Notes under the pieces: generated by a model
Told to the model about the DNA's origin: nothing
Seen by the model: the letters and a program-made list of their open reading frames with translations, nothing else
Databases searched by the model: none
Position numbers and translations under genes: made by a program
From: Myxococcales bacterium
GTDB lineage: Bacteria > Myxococcota > UBA727 > VGSZ01
DNA length: 64,000 nt
Direction of reading: 5' to 3'
Assembly (NCBI GenBank): GCA_023248635.1
Contig: JAHFED010000028.1
Location: 1-64,000, forward strand
In this document: positions 1 through 8,218 of the stretch, piece after piece
Numbering within the stretch: position 1 is the first letter of the stretch
How the letters are laid out: each line of letters begins with the position of its first letter

Positions 1-160
1 TTTGCGCCGTGCCAACGGCGCAAAGCAGGAAGCCCTTTGCGCCGTGCCAACGGCGCAAAGCAGGAAGCCCTTTGCGCCGTGCCAACGGCGCAAAGCAGGA
101 AGCCCTTTGCGCCGTGCCAACGGCGCAAAGCAGGAAGCACTTTGCGCCGCGCCAACGGCT
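1..160. repeat. Tandem 35-bp hairpin repeat (family A)
   Basis: Four full 35-bp units start at 1, 36, 71 and 106, and a diverging fifth starts at 141. Each unit carries a perfect inverted repeat, TTTGCGCCG-N6-CGGCGCAAA, followed by the linker GCAGGAAGC. The units are nearly identical, with no unique spacers between them. Two related pieces of the linker occur again near 17791-17830. The array may continue beyond the left edge of the window. Confidence 0.9.
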
Positions 161-167
161 CGACCCA

Positions 168-350
168 TCGGGTTCATCGGCGGCGATGAATTCACCGACA
201 GCGCTTTGCGTGTCGGTGAATTGTCTACGGGTTCATCGCCTGGCGGCGATGAATTCACCGACAGCGCTTCGCGTGTCGGTGAATTGTCTACGGGTTCATC
301 GCCTGGCGGCGATGAATTCACCGACACGCTTCGCGTGTCGGTGAATAGCC
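168..350. repeat. Tandem 63-bp hairpin repeat (family B)
   Basis: Three units with an exact 63-bp period; the common GATGAATTCACC begins near 185, 248 and 311. Each unit contains 12-bp inverted arms, AATTCACCGACA and TGTCGGTGAATT, around a short CGCTTTGCG/CGCTTCGCG centre, so each can fold into a long hairpin. The third unit is slightly shortened. The stretch from 351 to 507 that follows shows no convincing gene before the start codon at 508. The same family recurs just after that gene. Confidence 0.9.
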
Positions 351-507
351 GCCCCGCGTGAGGCAACGAACTCCTGACCTCCGGCGCGGCCCGCGCCTCG
401 ACCGTCGGTCGGTTGTCCGGCGCAGGCGCCGCGGGTCGCATCGTCGAGGCGGACGAGAGGCGCAGGCCAAATCACGCCGACAATCGAGTCACACCAGCGA
501 GGTACGT

Positions 508-1500
508 ATGTGCAGCAGCAACGGGCTGTCTTCGAGCGCAGCAACGGTCCAGGCCTTCGAGGCCCAACGGCGGGCGGCGCAGGCCCAGACCCCGTCCCCC
601 ACGGCCCCTCCCTGCGGCACCGAGAGCGCGGAGGCAAAGCCCGTCGACGTCGCCGCCGCCTGTGAGCGCAACGACGCTACCGCCCTGCAGTGGACGGGGT
701 TTCGGGGCACCGCCGCCCCGCCCGACGCCGCCCTGCCCACCGGCTGCCCCGCTGCCGCCGGTGATCTCTACCGTTCCGGCGCCGCACCGGAGCAGCAGGC
801 CCCCGCGCCGCCGCCGACGGGCCTGCAAAAGACCCTCGCTGACAACCCACACATCAAGACCAACCAGCAGCTCATCAACCACTATTACAAAAAGGGGGGA
901 GGCACCTGGGAGGGAGCCTCCCGCCTCGCCCAGGCCGACGGCAAGTCGATGACGCAGCTGGTGCGCGATCGTCAGGGACCAGCTGCTGCGCCGACGTCGC
1001 CCCCTTCCGCGCCCCCTTCCGCGCCCCCTTCCGCGCCCCCGACCGCGCGCTCGGCGCCGACCGCTCCGCCGGTGGATGCCCGGCGCGCGCCGACCACAGC
1101 CCCGACGACGACGGCCCCCGGTTCAGCTGGCACCCTGAACGAGCGGGTCGCCGACGCCACGCGCCGCTACCGTGGCACCGACACGAGCCGAGGCCCGGAC
1201 CGCGGCAACAAGGCGTGCGCCTGGGCCGTGAACAACATCCTCAAGAACGCTGGCGTCAAGACGCTCGGCCGCAATCCCAACTGGGTGCCCGACGTCGAAG
1301 CCGACCTCAAGAACGGGCGCGGCACCCGCGTGAGCTTGAGCGAGGCCCGTCCCGGCGACATCGTCATCTGGCCAGGCCAACAGCACATTGGCATCATGAG
1401 CGATGGGGGACGGGTCGCCAGCAACGCCTCGTCGAACGCGACCTTCACCCAGATGACCCGTGTGCCGGCGGGCGCCCGGATCTACCGCTTGCAGTCCTGA
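508..1500 (+). CDS. Putative peptidoglycan hydrolase, CHAP/NlpC-like, no Sec signal
   Basis: The predicted protein has 330 residues. The ATG at 508 has a purine-rich GCGAGG about five bases upstream; the frame is open further upstream, but that part is repeat-flanked and arginine-rich. The N-terminal 90 residues are Ala/Pro-rich. A small helical segment follows (about 105-160, around TNQQLINHYYKKGGG), then a Pro/Ser/Thr linker with PPSAPPSAPPSAPP. The C-terminal 110 residues contain CAWAVNNIL, later GDIVIWPGQQHIGIM, and end in IYRL. A Cys near the start and a His in a beta strand after a GD(I/V)V motif are the usual catalytic arrangement of CHAP/NlpC-type cysteine amidases, so cleavage of cell-wall peptide is inferred. 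There is no signal peptide, so the export route is unknown. It is flanked on both sides by family B repeats. Confidence 0.65.
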   Translation: MCSSNGLSSSAATVQAFEAQRRAAQAQTPSPTAPPCGTESAEAKPVDVAAACERNDATALQWTGFRGTAAPPDAALPTGCPAAAGDLYRSGAAPEQQAPAPPPTGLQKTLADNPHIKTNQQLINHYYKKGGGTWEGASRLAQADGKSMTQLVRDRQGPAAAPTSPPSAPPSAPPSAPPTARSAPTAPPVDARRAPTTAPTTTAPGSAGTLNERVADATRRYRGTDTSRGPDRGNKACAWAVNNILKNAGVKTLGRNPNWVPDVEADLKNGRGTRVSLSEARPGDIVIWPGQQHIGIMSDGGRVASNASSNATFTQMTRVPAGARIYRLQS

Positions 1501-1522
1501 CCCTTCGGCGCGAGGGTCAAGA

Positions 1523-1596
1523 GCTTCACCGACAAGAGCTTTTTGTGTGTCGGTGCATTCACCGACCGCGCTTCGCGTGTCGGTGAATTGTCTACA
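1523..1596. repeat. Family B hairpin repeat, two diverged copies
   Basis: Immediately after the hydrolase gene are two copies of the hairpin seen at 168-350: one diverged (CTTCACCGACA ... TGTCGGTG) and one close (ATTCACCGAC ... GTGTCGGTGAATTGTCTAC). The hydrolase gene is thus bracketed by directly repeated members of one family. The rest of the gap up to 1743 holds no gene that can be supported. Confidence 0.8.
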
Positions 1597-1743
1597 GGGC
1601 CGGGGTTGTGGACCGGGCTTCTCGACGAGCGGCGGCGCCGAAGGGGCCCGGTGTTGATGGTTCCGGCGCTGGCACGCCAGAAGTGTTTGACAGCAAAGCG
1701 AAGCAGGTGGCAGAAGCCGGCCGACCCAAGGTCCGAGGCTGTC

Positions 1744-2019
1744 ATGAGCAAGTTCGGGAAAAAGTTCGTCTGCTGGTCGTGTGCAACGAAGTTCTACGAC
1801 TTGAACAAGCCGAATCCGAAGTGCCCCAAGTGCGGGTCCAACCCTGAGGATGACCCCAAGAAGGATCACCCGGCAGCGGCCCCCGCCAACTACGGCGAAG
1901 ACTACGGCGACGAGATCGACGAAGAGCTCGAAGCCCCTCCCGCCGCCGCCGCCGACGACGAAGACGCCGAAGACGAACCCGCCGACGACGTGGGCGCCCC
2001 AGCCGACGACGAGTACTGA
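1744..2019 (+). CDS. FYDLN-type zinc-ribbon protein (TIGR02300 family)
   Basis: Small 91-residue protein of unknown function. The first 32 residues form a zinc ribbon with cysteines at 10, 13, 27 and 30 (CWSC and CPKC) that frames the diagnostic FYDLN signature. The rest is a very acidic Asp/Glu/Ala/Pro tail ending in DDEY. This layout, a short zinc ribbon with FYDLN and an acidic low-complexity tail, matches the TIGR02300 'FYDLN acid' family known from Alpha- and Deltaproteobacteria. The start is the ATG at 1744, because everything upstream in the frame is repeat-derived or unlike any protein. It faces the TetR gene with only a short gap, so the two genes converge. A role in transcription or RNA metabolism is often guessed from the ribbon but is not shown here. 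Confidence 0.85.
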   Translation: MSKFGKKFVCWSCATKFYDLNKPNPKCPKCGSNPEDDPKKDHPAAAPANYGEDYGDEIDEELEAPPAAAADDEDAEDEPADDVGAPADDEY

Positions 2020-2066
2020 ACCAGCAAGTTCTTTGCCCCGAACTCCTGCTTTGGGCCGTCGCCAGA

Positions 2067-2708
2067 TCAACGCGGGCGAATGCCGTCGAGCAGCAGCCGT
2101 ACGATCTGCTCGTGTTCGTCGGCGTCGTTCCAGTGATCGCCTGGGTCGACGACGTAGCGCACCAAGAACCAGGCTGCGAAGGCACCGATGATGTTGCGGG
2201 CGATGACGTGGGGAGCGGCGTCGGCGCGCACCTTTCCTTCGGCTTGGAGGCGCTCCCAGGTGGCGCGCAGATCGGGCCACAACCGGGTCTTGATGGCGTC
2301 GGTGGCGAGCGTGCGCACCTCGGGGTGGAAGGGGAGCTCCTGCAGCACCACCTTGAGCACGCGCTGGTGCTCGCGAATGAACTCCGTTCGGTTCAGCAAC
2401 ACCGCGCGCAGCAGGCTCTCGGCGTCGGGCCAGGGCCGCAGAAAGAGGGCGCGCACCTCCTCGAGCAAGCGGGGCGCGAGCAAGCGAAAAAAGAGGGGGG
2501 CGACGACGGCGACGAGGAGGTCCTTCTTCGTTTTCCACGTCTTGAAGATGGTGCCTTCGGCGACGCCGGCTCTCTTGGCGATCTCGTTGGTGGCGACACC
2601 GGAGTAGCCGCGCTCGGCGAACATCTCCAGGGCGGCGTCGAGCACGCGCTGCTGCTTGTCGGTCAGGGGCTTGGCCTCCCCCGCCCCCGCCGGCTCAGGC
2701 TGCTTCAC
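2067..2708 (-). CDS. TetR-family transcriptional regulator
   Basis: The protein has 213 residues. The helix-turn-helix lies near residues 17-63: LDAALEMFAERGYSGVATNE, then IAKRAGVAEGTIFKTWKTKK, the classic TetR pattern. The rest is a helical ligand domain of usual size. The start is GTG at 2706-2708, overlapping the TGA of the upstream ABC ATPase gene as GTGA, so the two are translationally coupled. It is the last gene of the minus-strand envelope ABC operon that begins near 8133. The perfect palindrome at 8170-8199 in front of that operon is the obvious operator candidate, implying autoregulation of the whole transporter. The inducing ligand cannot be read from the sequence; a hydrophobic or envelope-stress compound would fit the neighbours. 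Confidence 0.93.
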   Translation of the reverse strand: MKQPEPAGAGEAKPLTDKQQRVLDAALEMFAERGYSGVATNEIAKRAGVAEGTIFKTWKTKKDLLVAVVAPLFFRLLAPRLLEEVRALFLRPWPDAESLLRAVLLNRTEFIREHQRVLKVVLQELPFHPEVRTLATDAIKTRLWPDLRATWERLQAEGKVRADAAPHVIARNIIGAFAAWFLVRYVVDPGDHWNDADEHEQIVRLLLDGIRPR

Positions 2709-3433
2709 GGAACGGCCGCAGCCGTCGTCGTCGGCGCAGCTGCGGCGCTCGCTTTGCCCGCAAAGACGCGGCCGTCGTCGATGTGCAGCACGCGCCGGGC
2801 CCTGCGCTCGACGCGGGGATCGTGGGTGGAGAACAAGAAGGTGGTGCCACGCTCGCGGTTGAGCCGCAGCATGAGCTCGAGGATCTGCTCGCTGGTGGCG
2901 CCATCGAGATTCGCGGTGGGTTCATCGGCGAGCACCAGCGCGGGCTCGGTGACCAGAGCACGCGCGATGGCCACGCGCTGTCGCTGTCCTCCCGAGAGTT
3001 GGTCGGGACGGTGGTGCAGCACCGATCCGAGGCCGACGTCTTCGGCGAGCTTTTGCACCCGAGCACGATCGACCCCGACGCCGCCGATCAAGAGCGGCAG
3101 CTCGATGTTCTCGAGGACGTCGAGCACCGGCACCAGGTTGAAGGACTGAAAGATGAACCCCACGCGACGGTTGCGCACCTCGGCCAGCTGATCGAAGTCG
3201 ACGTCGCCGACCTCGCGCTCCTCCAGTTGGTAGCTGCCGGTGGTGGGCCGATCGAGCAGGCCCAAAATGTTGAGCAGCGTGCTCTTGCCCGAGCCCGAGG
3301 GACCCATGAGCACGGTGAACTCGCCTCGGTCGATGGCCAGGTCGACCCCCTTGAGGGCCGGAACGACGACGCTGCCAAGCACGTAGTCCTTGGTGATGCC
3401 GCTGAGGGTGATGAGGCGGGCGCTGGAAGACAT
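2705..3433 (-). CDS. ABC transporter ATP-binding protein, LolD/MacB type
   Basis: The protein has 242 residues, the usual length for LolD/MacB-type ATPases. Visible motifs are Walker A (GPSGSGKST) near residue 42, the Q-loop (FIFQSFNLVP), the signature LSGGQRQRVAIARAL, Walker B with LVLADEPTANLD, and the switch histidine in FSTHDPRV. The ATG at 3433 gives the standard N-terminus (ITLSGITKDYVLG); the longer upstream reading is not protein-like. It powers the two FtsX-type permeases encoded upstream in the same operon, from the cytoplasmic face of the inner membrane. Such systems extract or push lipophilic substrates or drive periplasmic partners; they rarely import. The C-terminal 20 residues are an Ala/Thr-rich extension. 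Confidence 0.95.
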   Translation of the reverse strand: MSSSARLITLSGITKDYVLGSVVVPALKGVDLAIDRGEFTVLMGPSGSGKSTLLNILGLLDRPTTGSYQLEEREVGDVDFDQLAEVRNRRVGFIFQSFNLVPVLDVLENIELPLLIGGVGVDRARVQKLAEDVGLGSVLHHRPDQLSGGQRQRVAIARALVTEPALVLADEPTANLDGATSEQILELMLRLNRERGTTFLFSTHDPRVERRARRVLHIDDGRVFAGKASAAAAPTTTAAAVP

Positions 3434-3456
3434 GGGGACCTCGGTTGCAGCAGGAC

Positions 3457-4926
3457 TCAGAAGAAAACGCGGGCTTCGATCAGGGCGCGCACAGAAAAGG
3501 GCGAGCCGTCGAAGGCGCCGGTGACGTCGTCGTTGACGACGGGAGCGCTGGGCCAGCTCGCACCACGCACGTCTAAGAGGCGGGCCCCCGAGGGCACGGG
3601 CACAAAGACGAAGGCTTGCAACTGCAGCCACTCCTGCGCCGACCACAGGACGTTTCCGGTGAGCAGACCCGAGAGATCTTCGGGCGCGGCCACGGCGCCG
3701 GCGGTGAGCGTGAAGTCCTCGAAGATGCGGGGCTTGCTGAAGCTGAGAAAGAGCGTGTGTCTGCGCAGCGCATCGACGCCGACGCGGCTGGGCAGGCCGT
3801 CGGATGACGTCGACGGCGGCGTAGGCGTGGGTTGCCCCGCGCGCACTCGATCGCGCACGAGGGCTTGCAGGGCAAAAAGGTCGCCGAGCTCGTCGACGTC
3901 GTAGCCGTCGGCGGCGTAGAGGTATTCGACGGTCAAGATGGCATCGGTCAGGGGCGCACCACTGGGCATCCAGCGCACCCCGAGCAGCGCCCGGGGCAAT
4001 ACCTCGTCATCGTCGATCTTGGCCAGGGTGACGGGCTGCCGGCCGGCGATCACGCAGCCCACCAGGCTGGCGTCGTCGGCGACGCAGCCCGGGTCGGCGT
4101 AGGGCCGTGTGGTGCCCGTTTGCAGCAACACCTCGCCATGCACCTCGAGTTGATCGCCCACCAGGCGAGAGACGCTGCCCATCATGCGGACCTTGTCTTT
4201 GAAGGCGTCGGTGGCGAGGTTACTCCAGACCATCCAGAGGTTGACGTCGGTGTCGAGGACGAGGGCGTACAGGCGCGCGCCGGCGGCCCAGTGCAGCTCG
4301 TTGTCCCGAGGAGCAGCGCCACCGATGGCGAAGGAGGGCCAGGCCAAAGCGGCCACCGGCAGACCGGCTTCGGTGTGCAAGATGGTCGGCGCGAAGAAGG
4401 CGCTCCAGGTCACGTTGTCGACGGGGACGTCGAGCTTGAGCTGCCAGATGCCGGTGCGCTGAAAGCTGGGATCGGTGGGATCGCGGAGCGGGTTCAACAC
4501 ATCGGTGGGGTTGGTGGCGATGCCCGATCCCCACACCACCCGGGTCTTGCCGACGGTGAGGTCGAGGTGCTCGAGCAGCTCGGCGCGCAGCGAGAGCTCC
4601 GAGACCACCAGGAGCGGATGATCCTCGGCGATGTCGTGATCGAAGATGACCTGAACGTCATCGACGAAGCCGAAGCCACGCTGGGCAAAGAGCGAGGCAT
4701 CGACCAACAGCGAGAGGTGTCGTTCAAACCAGCGCCCGCGCGCTTGCAGGTTGGCTTCGGCGAGCCCATGCACGATGGGCAGGTCGCGGGTCGACGACAA
4801 CGACGACGACGACGGCAGCGTCAGCTGGCCCCGACCGGCCACCGAGCCGTTCCACAGCAGCTCGTCTTCGGCCTGGGCCGCGGGGGCTCCGGCGAGGACG
4901 GCGATGGTGAGGACGGCCGCCCGCAC
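3457..4926 (-). CDS. Predicted outer-membrane beta-barrel protein of the ABC operon
   Basis: The protein has 489 residues. A signal peptide occupies residues 1-19 (hydrophobic VLTIAVLAGAPAAQA, then EDE). The mature part is rich in alternating aromatic/hydrophobic strands and ends in the aromatic EARVFF, a typical C-terminal signature of Gram-negative outer-membrane barrels. Features such as VGKTRVVWGSG and NPTDVLNPLRDPTDPSFQR resemble DUF1302/porin-like barrels. The gene lies 3 bp after the LolA-like gene and 23 bp before the ATPase gene, so it is part of the transporter operon. A likely role is the outer-membrane exit or acceptor for whatever the FtsX-type permeases and the LolA-like carrier move. 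The family assignment is tentative; the barrel and the export signal are clear. Confidence 0.75.
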   Translation of the reverse strand: MRAAVLTIAVLAGAPAAQAEDELLWNGSVAGRGQLTLPSSSSLSSTRDLPIVHGLAEANLQARGRWFERHLSLLVDASLFAQRGFGFVDDVQVIFDHDIAEDHPLLVVSELSLRAELLEHLDLTVGKTRVVWGSGIATNPTDVLNPLRDPTDPSFQRTGIWQLKLDVPVDNVTWSAFFAPTILHTEAGLPVAALAWPSFAIGGAAPRDNELHWAAGARLYALVLDTDVNLWMVWSNLATDAFKDKVRMMGSVSRLVGDQLEVHGEVLLQTGTTRPYADPGCVADDASLVGCVIAGRQPVTLAKIDDDEVLPRALLGVRWMPSGAPLTDAILTVEYLYAADGYDVDELGDLFALQALVRDRVRAGQPTPTPPSTSSDGLPSRVGVDALRRHTLFLSFSKPRIFEDFTLTAGAVAAPEDLSGLLTGNVLWSAQEWLQLQAFVFVPVPSGARLLDVRGASWPSAPVVNDDVTGAFDGSPFSVRALIEARVFF

Positions 4927-4929
4927 GGC

Positions 4930-5679
4930 TCAGCGCCCCAGATCGTCGAGGGTAAAGCGCTTGTCGGCGATGGCGCCGGCATCGATGGACTGCCAGCTCA
5001 TCTCGCTTTTGCGGGTGGGCACCAGAGCGTTCTGCATCAACAAACGCGAAGGGCGGGCGCTGCTGGGGTCTTTGCCGAAGGCCTTGACGTCTTTGAACTC
5101 GAGAGTGCGCAGCAGCTTGCCACTGGCGGCGTAGAACTCGGCTTTGACCGGCATCGACGACGACGCGGACTCATTTGTCATCCACAATCGGATTGTATCC
5201 CACGATGCATCCGGCACCTTGGCTTTGAGCTCGAGCTCGACTGTTGCCTCAGGCGCGCCAGGGCTTGAAGCAGTCGACACGGTGGCGTTGTAGTCGGTCT
5301 GCCAATGCACCCGCAGCACGTCGGCGTTGTTGAAGTCGCCGCCCATGAAGCTCTCGCGCGAAGCCAGGCGCACGGCCCTCTTCAAGCTCGGCATGTAGAC
5401 CCAGAGGTTCTCGCCCTGCCGCAGCATCTCTTGACCCACCGCACTTTTGGGGGCGGAGAAAGAGACCCGGACTTTGTCGTCGCCGCTCTTTTGCACCGTC
5501 ATCGCGTAGGTGCGCGAGCTGCCGTCTTCGCGCCACGCCGTCATCGTCACCTTGGCCTCGTAGCCCAGGGGGGCCATCACGGCGTCGTAGCGACGGACCA
5601 AAGCGGCAGCGTCGGCGACAGGGGGCGCCTGCGCCAGGAACGGGGCCAACGACGACAACACCAACGCAGGGATCAACAC
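4930..5679 (-). CDS. LolA-like periplasmic carrier (outer-membrane lipoprotein-sorting family)
   Basis: The protein has 249 residues with an N-terminal signal peptide (LIPALVLSSLAPFLAQA). The core begins with ALVRRYDAVM and runs through YAMTVQKSGDDKVRVSFS, GENLWVYMPSLKRAVRL and FMGGDFNNADVLR. These are the hallmarks of the COG2834 'outer membrane lipoprotein-sorting protein' group, which shares the half-open barrel fold of LolA and LolB and binds a lipid or lipophilic cargo. It sits between the second permease gene and the outer-membrane barrel gene (gaps of 10 and 3 bp). The simplest reading is a periplasmic shuttle between the inner-membrane ABC complex and the outer membrane. Proteins of this set often travel with FtsX or MMPL transporters. 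The actual cargo is unknown. Confidence 0.85.
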   Translation of the reverse strand: MLIPALVLSSLAPFLAQAPPVADAAALVRRYDAVMAPLGYEAKVTMTAWREDGSSRTYAMTVQKSGDDKVRVSFSAPKSAVGQEMLRQGENLWVYMPSLKRAVRLASRESFMGGDFNNADVLRVHWQTDYNATVSTASSPGAPEATVELELKAKVPDASWDTIRLWMTNESASSSMPVKAEFYAASGKLLRTLEFKDVKAFGKDPSSARPSRLLMQNALVPTRKSEMSWQSIDAGAIADKRFTLDDLGR

Positions 5680-5689
5680 GAGAACCTCC

Positions 5690-6919
5690 TTAAGACGCGC
5701 GCAGGGCTTCCACGGGATCCAAAGCTGCAGCCCGGCGCGCGGGCCAGGCCGAAGCAGCGAGAGCCCCCAAGGCCGCGACGACGACGGCGACGACGGCCAC
5801 GAGCAACGAGGGTTGGGGGTGCAGGATCAGGGGCACGCCCGCTCCCGGCGGCGAAAAAGCCAAGCCCCGCATGCCAGCGAGAGTGACGATGACCAGGCCG
5901 ACGACGGCGCCGACGACGCCTCCGCTCAGGCCCAACAGCCCGCCCTCGATCAAGAAGAGACCCACGATCTGTCGTCGGCGAAAGCCCAGCGCGAGCAAGG
6001 TGCCGATCTCTCGCACGCGCTCCCACACGCTCATCAACATGGTGTTGACCACGCCAAAGATGGCGATGGTGAAGAGCACCGCCCCAGCACCACTCAGGAT
6101 GATGCGCATGCGCACCTGCACATCGCTCAAGAACGGCATGATCTCGGCCCAGCCCACGACCTCGAGAGACGGGGGCACGCGTCTCTTCAGCTCCGCTGCG
6201 ACCTCGGCGACGCTGTGGGCGGCGTCGACAGCGACGGCGATTTCGGTCGCCTGGCCTTGGCTGTGCGTGAGCTCCTGGGCCAAGCGCAGCGGCATTGTCA
6301 TCGTGCCTTTGCTCTCGAGAAAACCGGCAGCCCGGGCGACGCCGACGACGTCGACGTCGACCGCGTTCTGGGCTCCACCGGCGCTGGCGGCTTGCACGGT
6401 CAAAGAGGATCCGGGCGCGGCCTTGAGCCCCCGCGCCAGTTCCTTGCCGACGACGGCCCCCGCTGTGTCGGTCGCGCCCAAGAAGCGACCGACGCCGCCC
6501 ACCACATCGTCAGGACGCAAGGGACACACTCCGACCTCGGCAGCGACGTCGATGGCGGTGATCAAGACCATGGTCTGGGTGCGTCCATTGCTGAGCAGAC
6601 CGGCAAAGCGCAGGCGCGGGGCCGCAGCGCTCACGCCGGCGGTGCTCTGCAGGATCGGCAGCACCGCGGCGATGTCGACGGAGGGCGACAGCGGCAGCAG
6701 CTCGGCATTGCCGCGCGGAAGCAGAGGGCGCACGACCAGCGCTCCCAGGCGCCGCTGCACGACGTCGTCGACGAGGGAGCGGAGGAAGGACGACGTCAAA
6801 CCGTGGCCCACCAAGATCATGGTGACGCCCACGCCGGTGGCCGCCAGGGTGAGCAGGCTGCGCCGACGTTGGCGAAAGAGGTTGCGCAGGGCGAGTCGCA
6901 GCAGAGCTTGAACAGACAC
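5690..6919 (-). CDS. FtsX-type ABC permease (second of a pair)
   Basis: The protein has 409 residues. Start GTG at 6919, with AGGAGC about four bases upstream; the longer reading would run back over the upstream stop. One N-terminal membrane helix (LLTLAATGVGVTMILVG) is followed by a large periplasmic MacB-like domain (about 50-260). Three C-terminal helices follow, with the FtsX signature SVWERVREIGTLLALGFRRR between the first and second. It is a paralogue of the upstream gene: both start with LxRLALRNLxRxRRR. With the ATPase it would make a heterodimeric LolCE/MacB-like inner-membrane complex. The distance to the upstream stop is 8 bp and to the LolA-like gene 10 bp, so co-translation in one operon is expected. 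Confidence 0.92.
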   Translation of the reverse strand: MSVQALLRLALRNLFRQRRRSLLTLAATGVGVTMILVGHGLTSSFLRSLVDDVVQRRLGALVVRPLLPRGNAELLPLSPSVDIAAVLPILQSTAGVSAAAPRLRFAGLLSNGRTQTMVLITAIDVAAEVGVCPLRPDDVVGGVGRFLGATDTAGAVVGKELARGLKAAPGSSLTVQAASAGGAQNAVDVDVVGVARAAGFLESKGTMTMPLRLAQELTHSQGQATEIAVAVDAAHSVAEVAAELKRRVPPSLEVVGWAEIMPFLSDVQVRMRIILSGAGAVLFTIAIFGVVNTMLMSVWERVREIGTLLALGFRRRQIVGLFLIEGGLLGLSGGVVGAVVGLVIVTLAGMRGLAFSPPGAGVPLILHPQPSLLVAVVAVVVAALGALAASAWPARRAAALDPVEALRAS

Positions 6920-6927
6920 CGTTGCTC

Positions 6928-8133
6928 CTAGATCGACGACAACGCTTCGACGGGGCGCATCCGGCTGGCGCGCCACGCGGGCAAGAAGGAGGCGACGACG
7001 GCGCCGGCGATCCCCAGGGCCGTCATGCGCACCAGGAAAAGCAGCGAGGTCACTGGGTGTATGGTGGCGGGCAGGCTGGCCCCCGGGGGCTGCAACACGA
7101 TGCCCTTGTGGGCCAGCAGGGTGACGATGACGACGCCGACGGCGCAGCCGGTGATGGCGCCCAACGCACCCAGCAGTCCCCCCTCGATCACGAACAGAGC
7201 GAGCACTTTTCGTCGCCGCATTCCCAGGGCCACCAGGGTGCCGATCTCGCGCACACGCTCCATCACGCTCATGAGCAAGGTGTTGGCGACGCCGAGCAAG
7301 ATGACGACGAGGAACACGCCGGTGAGCACCGAGAGCACCGCGTTTTGCGTGGCCCGCGCGTCAGAAACGAAGGGCACCAGCTGCATCCAGGTGTGCACCT
7401 CGAAGCCCGGACCCAAGGCCGTGCGCAGGCGCGCAGCGACGGCGTCGACGTCGTCGCGGTCCCGCACCGCCACGGCGATCTCGCTGGCCGCACCGGGCGT
7501 GCGCAACAACGCGCGGGCGCTCTCGAGGTGCAAGATGACCGCGCGCTTTTCTCCCTGGGCGATGGCCGCGCTGCGCCCGCTCACTTTACCGTCGACGCCG
7601 TTGAGTACGCCGTCGACGTCGCCCGCCAGCACCGCTGCCACCGTCCCCTCGCTCGCCCCCGCCACCGAGGCCAGCTCCGCGCCGATGACGACGTCACCGG
7701 GCTGGGCGACGCCGCCGCCGCTGACCAATTGCTGGGCTCGTTGGGGTGAGACCTTGACCTCGCGCACCGGATCGACCGCGGTGACCCGGGCGATCAGGGA
7801 CTGCTCGCCGACCGAGAGCAAACCCGGAAAGACCAGGCGCGGGGCCACAGCAACGACGTCGTCGACGGCAGCGGCTTTGGCTGCCACGGCGTCGACGTCT
7901 TCGATGAGCAATGCAAAGGGCGAAGCATCGAGGCTCTCGGCCCAACCCGCGCGGTGGATCTGCAGCGCGCCCGTGCCCCCCTCGACGACGCCGTCGATGA
8001 GCACCCCCTGCAAGCCATCCAACACGCCGCGCACACCCACCACGGCGGTGATGCCCACAGCGACCGCCGCCAGCGTGACCAGCGTGCGGCGGCGGTGACG
8101 GACCAGGTTTCGCAGCGCCAGCCGAAAGAGCAC
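6928..8133 (-). CDS. FtsX-type ABC permease (first gene of TetR-controlled operon)
   Basis: The protein has 401 residues with the start taken as GTG at 8133, giving the family-typical N-terminus LFRLALRNLVRHRRRT. A GTG at 8163 is possible but would leave almost no leader after the operator. Topology matches the next gene: one N-terminal helix, a periplasmic domain of about 220 residues, then three helices with SVMERVREIGTLVALGMRRR. It is the promoter-proximal gene of a six-gene minus-strand unit (permease, permease, LolA-like, barrel, ATPase, TetR). The perfect palindrome 37 bp upstream of the chosen start points to repression by the operon's own TetR protein. Confidence 0.9.
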   Translation of the reverse strand: MLFRLALRNLVRHRRRTLVTLAAVAVGITAVVGVRGVLDGLQGVLIDGVVEGGTGALQIHRAGWAESLDASPFALLIEDVDAVAAKAAAVDDVVAVAPRLVFPGLLSVGEQSLIARVTAVDPVREVKVSPQRAQQLVSGGGVAQPGDVVIGAELASVAGASEGTVAAVLAGDVDGVLNGVDGKVSGRSAAIAQGEKRAVILHLESARALLRTPGAASEIAVAVRDRDDVDAVAARLRTALGPGFEVHTWMQLVPFVSDARATQNAVLSVLTGVFLVVILLGVANTLLMSVMERVREIGTLVALGMRRRKVLALFVIEGGLLGALGAITGCAVGVVIVTLLAHKGIVLQPPGASLPATIHPVTSLLFLVRMTALGIAGAVVASFLPAWRASRMRPVEALSSI

Positions 8134-8169
8134 GATGCCCCCCAAGAAAGCCTCGCCAACCACTGTGCC

Positions 8170-8199
8170 AGAGATGGTGAGTGATTACTCACCATCTCT
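8170..8199. promoter_or_regulatory. Probable TetR operator (perfect 13+4+13 palindrome)
   Basis: Perfect inverted repeat: arms AGAGATGGTGAGT (8170-8182) and ACTCACCATCTCT (8187-8199) around GATT. The inner GGTGAGTGATTACTCACC has the size and symmetry of typical TetR-family operators. It lies between the first permease start and the upstream hairpin array. It is not followed by a T-run in either direction, so a terminator is less likely. The regulator gene is the last in the operon this site precedes. Confidence 0.75.
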
Positions 8200-8213
8200 G
8201 CGCGATCGGGCAA
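8184..8213 (-). promoter_or_regulatory. Candidate sigma-70-like promoter overlapping the operator
   Basis: On the minus strand, TTGCCC (complement of 8208-8213) and AGTAAT (complement of 8184-8189) are separated by 18 bases. Each matches the -35 and -10 consensus at 4 of 6 positions. The -10 would lie inside the palindrome, so a bound repressor would block it. This is a weak match read by eye. Confidence 0.35.
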
Positions 8214-8218
8214 AGGCC

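Noticed and set aside
1-350. Possible CRISPR array (35-bp and 63-bp regular repeats)
   Set aside because: The units are directly adjacent and carry no unique spacers, and there are no cas genes; they are hairpin tandem repeats.
1668-1692. TGGCACG followed by TTTGACA upstream of the FYDLN gene as sigma-54 or sigma-70 elements
   Set aside because: The -12 GC is missing at the right spacing, and no -10 hexamer follows TTGACA.
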